Part shown: positions 13,440 to 14,700 of the stretch, in pieces
Numbering within the stretch: position 1 is the stretch's first letter
Layout of the letters: every line of letters starts with the position of its first letter
Source of the DNA: Micavibrio sp. UBA1664
Lineage (GTDB): Bacteria > Pseudomonadota > Alphaproteobacteria > Micavibrionales > UBA1664
Direction: 5' to 3'
NCBI GenBank assembly: GCA_002320485.1
Contig: DCKW01000006.1
Span: 1 to 14,700, forward strand
Length of the DNA stretch: 14,700 nucleotides
The notes under the pieces: model-generated
What the model was told of the DNA's origin: nothing
Seen by the model: only the letters and a program-made list of their open reading frames with translations
The model's database searches: none
Program-made: the position numbers and the translations under genes

Positions 13440-13849
13440 AGCGACCTTTATTATCCCCGCAAAATGTTTCGGAAAGCCCGCTTACGATATGGGTGGTTTT
13501 TTCCGATGATACTGACATACGTATGCTGAAAATACTTCGCAAAGGATTTCGCCACTGTTTTATTATGATGCAGCAGGATCAACGATGGATTTTGATTGAT
13601 CCGCGTGCCGATAAAACCGATATCCGTGTTTTACCGCATCCGGTGCATTTTAACTTTCCGCGTTATTTTACCCAGCAAGGGAAAATTGTTGTGAAAGCTC
13701 CGACTTTTATTACCCCTCGGAAAATTGCGCCACTATCGCCCTTTTCCTGCGTAGAAACCGTCAAGAGGGTTTTGGGCGTGCACAAACGGTTTTTGATAAC
13801 GCCATACCGGTTATATCGCTATCTCCTCAAATCTCAATCGAAAGGATAA
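13433..13849 (+). CDS. Unknown phage-module protein, 138 aa, possible papain-like fold
   Basis: This is a 138-aa protein without signal peptide or membrane segment. Two blocks stand out: KGFRHCFIMMQQDQRWILIDP (37-57), which reads as His41 followed by two beta strands ending in Asp56, and PFSCVETVKRVLGV (103-116), a helix opening with Cys106. A His-bearing strand before a Cys-headed helix is the order found in circularly permuted NlpC/P60 (LRAT/YiiX-like) domains, so a thiol hydrolase is a possibility; this is inference only. The tail PYRLYRYLLKS is basic. It starts at ATG 13433, overlapping the previous stop, with GCAGGGAGGG about 10 nt upstream. The frame is open back to 13319, but there it only shadows the upstream gene. 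Next to the portal operon it is probably a phage-derived accessory protein. Confidence 0.75.
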   Translation: MVERPLLSPQNVSESPLTIWVVFSDDTDIRMLKILRKGFRHCFIMMQQDQRWILIDPRADKTDIRVLPHPVHFNFPRYFTQQGKIVVKAPTFITPRKIAPLSPFSCVETVKRVLGVHKRFLITPYRLYRYLLKSQSKG

Positions 13850-13852
13850 ATT

Positions 13853-14122
13853 ATGGGTTCACTATTTTCCCCTGTTACCCCGACCTATTCGCCGATGGTG
13901 TACACACCATCGTCAGGCACAAACTCGGGCCAATCGCGGTCCCCGGCCGAGAATGGAACCAACGATAGCAACGTTTCCGTGCCATCGGGAGAGGAAAATC
14001 TTCGTGATTTCATCCGACGGACAAATCGCGGACGTAACTCCCTTATTCAAACCAGTTATCGCGGTGTTTTGAACGATATGAACGATCTGGTGCCCCAACG
14101 CAAAACACTGTTAGGAGAATAA
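13853..14122 (+). CDS. Small phage-type protein with RKTLLGE C-terminus, 89 aa
   Basis: This is an 89-aa protein in two parts. Residues 1-45 are low-complexity (Ser, Pro, Thr, Asn, Gly) and probably disordered. The C-terminal half is basic with RRTNRGRNSLIQTSYRGVL and ends in RKTLLGE. Short proteins with a GR-x-x-x-I-x-TS-x-RG-like block and a terminal RKTLLG are, as I recall, common just upstream of portal genes in podovirus-like modules, but the function is unknown to me. A perfect AAAGGA (13841-13846) lies 6 nt before the ATG and overlaps the end of the previous gene. The portal gene begins 4 nt after its stop, so it belongs to the same operon. Confidence 0.75.
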   Translation: MGSLFSPVTPTYSPMVYTPSSGTNSGQSRSPAENGTNDSNVSVPSGEENLRDFIRRTNRGRNSLIQTSYRGVLNDMNDLVPQRKTLLGE

Positions 14123-14126
14123 ATAG

Positions 14127-14700
14127 ATGAATCGACGTATTTTACAGGATTATGAAGAGGCGAAGACCCGCCGTTCTTCATGGGAAAAGTTGTGGAAGGA
14201 ATGCTATGAATATGCCTTGCCGCAACAGGAATTTGCAAGCGGGGGAGCGATAGGGCAACCGCGCACAAGCCATATTTACGACGGAACCGCCATGGACGCG
14301 GTGGAACAGTTGGCGGCAAGTTTGCTAGGTAACCTGACGCCGCCGTGGTCGCAATGGTTCGGATTTTCGTCAGGCCCCGACATGACGGCGCAAGATGCAG
14401 AGTTATTGGCCCCGGCCTTGGAAAAGGCCGCAACGTTATTACAATCGCATCTGGACCGTTCGAATTTCACCACTGAAATGCATCAGGCGTTTCTCGATCT
14501 TGCAACGGGTGGAACGGCAACACTTTTATTTGAAGAGGCCCAGCCAGGGGGATTCAGTGCATTCCGTTTTAAAGCCATCCCGTTATCTGAAATCGCATTC
14601 GGAGAAGGGGCGAGAACAGGGAGGTTGGATAACGTTTATCGACAAGTAGATATGACGTTAGAGGAAATATATTCCCGCTTTGACAAGGTTGATTTACCGG
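14127..14700 (+). CDS. Phage portal / head-tail connector protein (T7 gp8-like), N-terminal part
   Basis: The reading frame stays open from ATG 14127 to the right edge, giving 191 residues of a protein cut by the window; AGGAG lies 9 nt upstream. The N-terminus (RRILQDYEEAKTRRSSWEKL, then WKECYEYALPQQ) and the block DGTAMDAVEQLAASLLGNL followed by TPPWSQWFGF are the hallmark start of podoviral head-to-tail connector proteins, which form the dodecameric ring at the capsid vertex through which DNA passes. LATGGTATLLFEE and FKAIPLSEIAFGEG continue the family pattern. It shows ordinary composition and no frameshift in the visible part. No terminase lies upstream of it in this window; it may lie downstream. 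The portal assignment is strong, but whether the module is a live prophage, a remnant or a domesticated particle is open. Confidence 0.85.
   Translation, partial: MNRRILQDYEEAKTRRSSWEKLWKECYEYALPQQEFASGGAIGQPRTSHIYDGTAMDAVEQLAASLLGNLTPPWSQWFGFSSGPDMTAQDAELLAPALEKAATLLQSHLDRSNFTTEMHQAFLDLATGGTATLLFEEAQPGGFSAFRFKAIPLSEIAFGEGARTGRLDNVYRQVDMTLEEIYSRFDKVDLP

Noticed and set aside
1..14700. CRISPR arrays, transposases, tRNA or rRNA genes
   Set aside because: I looked through all intergenic stretches and saw no regularly spaced repeats, transposase motifs or tRNA-like folds; a tRNA or covariance scan was not possible.

Overview
The window looks like a compact, moderate-GC alphaproteobacterial chromosome. 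The gene content and pairings support this: a PerM-type permease followed by hda, tadA divergent from an rluB-rsmD pair, bolA-grxD, pyrE-nadK, and a GAAC-N7-GAAC direct repeat, which is the inverse complement of the GTTC-N7-GTTC LexA box known from Alphaproteobacteria. No genus can be named from sequence reading alone. No tRNA, rRNA, CRISPR array, insertion sequence or integrase was seen.

Layout. 1-1112 (+): end of an AI-2E/PerM family permease, then the DnaA-regulatory AAA+ protein Hda. 1087-2046 (-): a HAD sugar-phosphatase-like protein, divergent from a (+) pair at 2176-3947 made of a phosphomannose-isomerase-type cupin and a ROK sugar kinase. Together these three look like a small sugar-phosphate cassette. 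3934-5507 (-): tadA, then a PAP2/AUR1-like membrane phosphatase. 5506-6800 (+): an RluB/RsuA-type rRNA pseudouridine synthase and rsmD, coupled by ATGA. 6765-7604 (-): uppP. 7649-8167 (+): an unrecognised conserved-looking protein. 8183-8795 (-): bolA-grxD. 8796-9207 has no recognised gene but holds a strong hairpin terminator and possible leader structure. 9208-10699 (+): purC (divergent at its N-terminus) and an AlkA-like DNA glycosylase. 10696-12178 (-): pyrE-nadK. 12250-12909 (-): a LexA/CI-like S24 repressor.

The accessory part is the right end. Divergent from the S24 repressor, four tightly packed (+) genes run off the window: two small proteins of unknown function, an 89-aa protein with a conserved-looking C-terminus, and the start of a T7-gp8-like portal (head-tail connector) protein. 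Between the repressor and this operon lies a sigma70-like promoter. Its -10/+1 region is covered by three GAAC half-sites in 11-bp phase, which form two overlapping GAAC-N7-GAAC boxes. The simplest reading is a DNA-damage-controlled podovirus-like structural module: a prophage, a remnant, or a domesticated phage-derived or gene-transfer-agent-like particle. This is the most interesting part of the window.

A general trait is very tight packing. Four convergent gene pairs overlap at their 3' ends, and one divergent pair shares a palindromic CATG that gives an ATG start on both strands.
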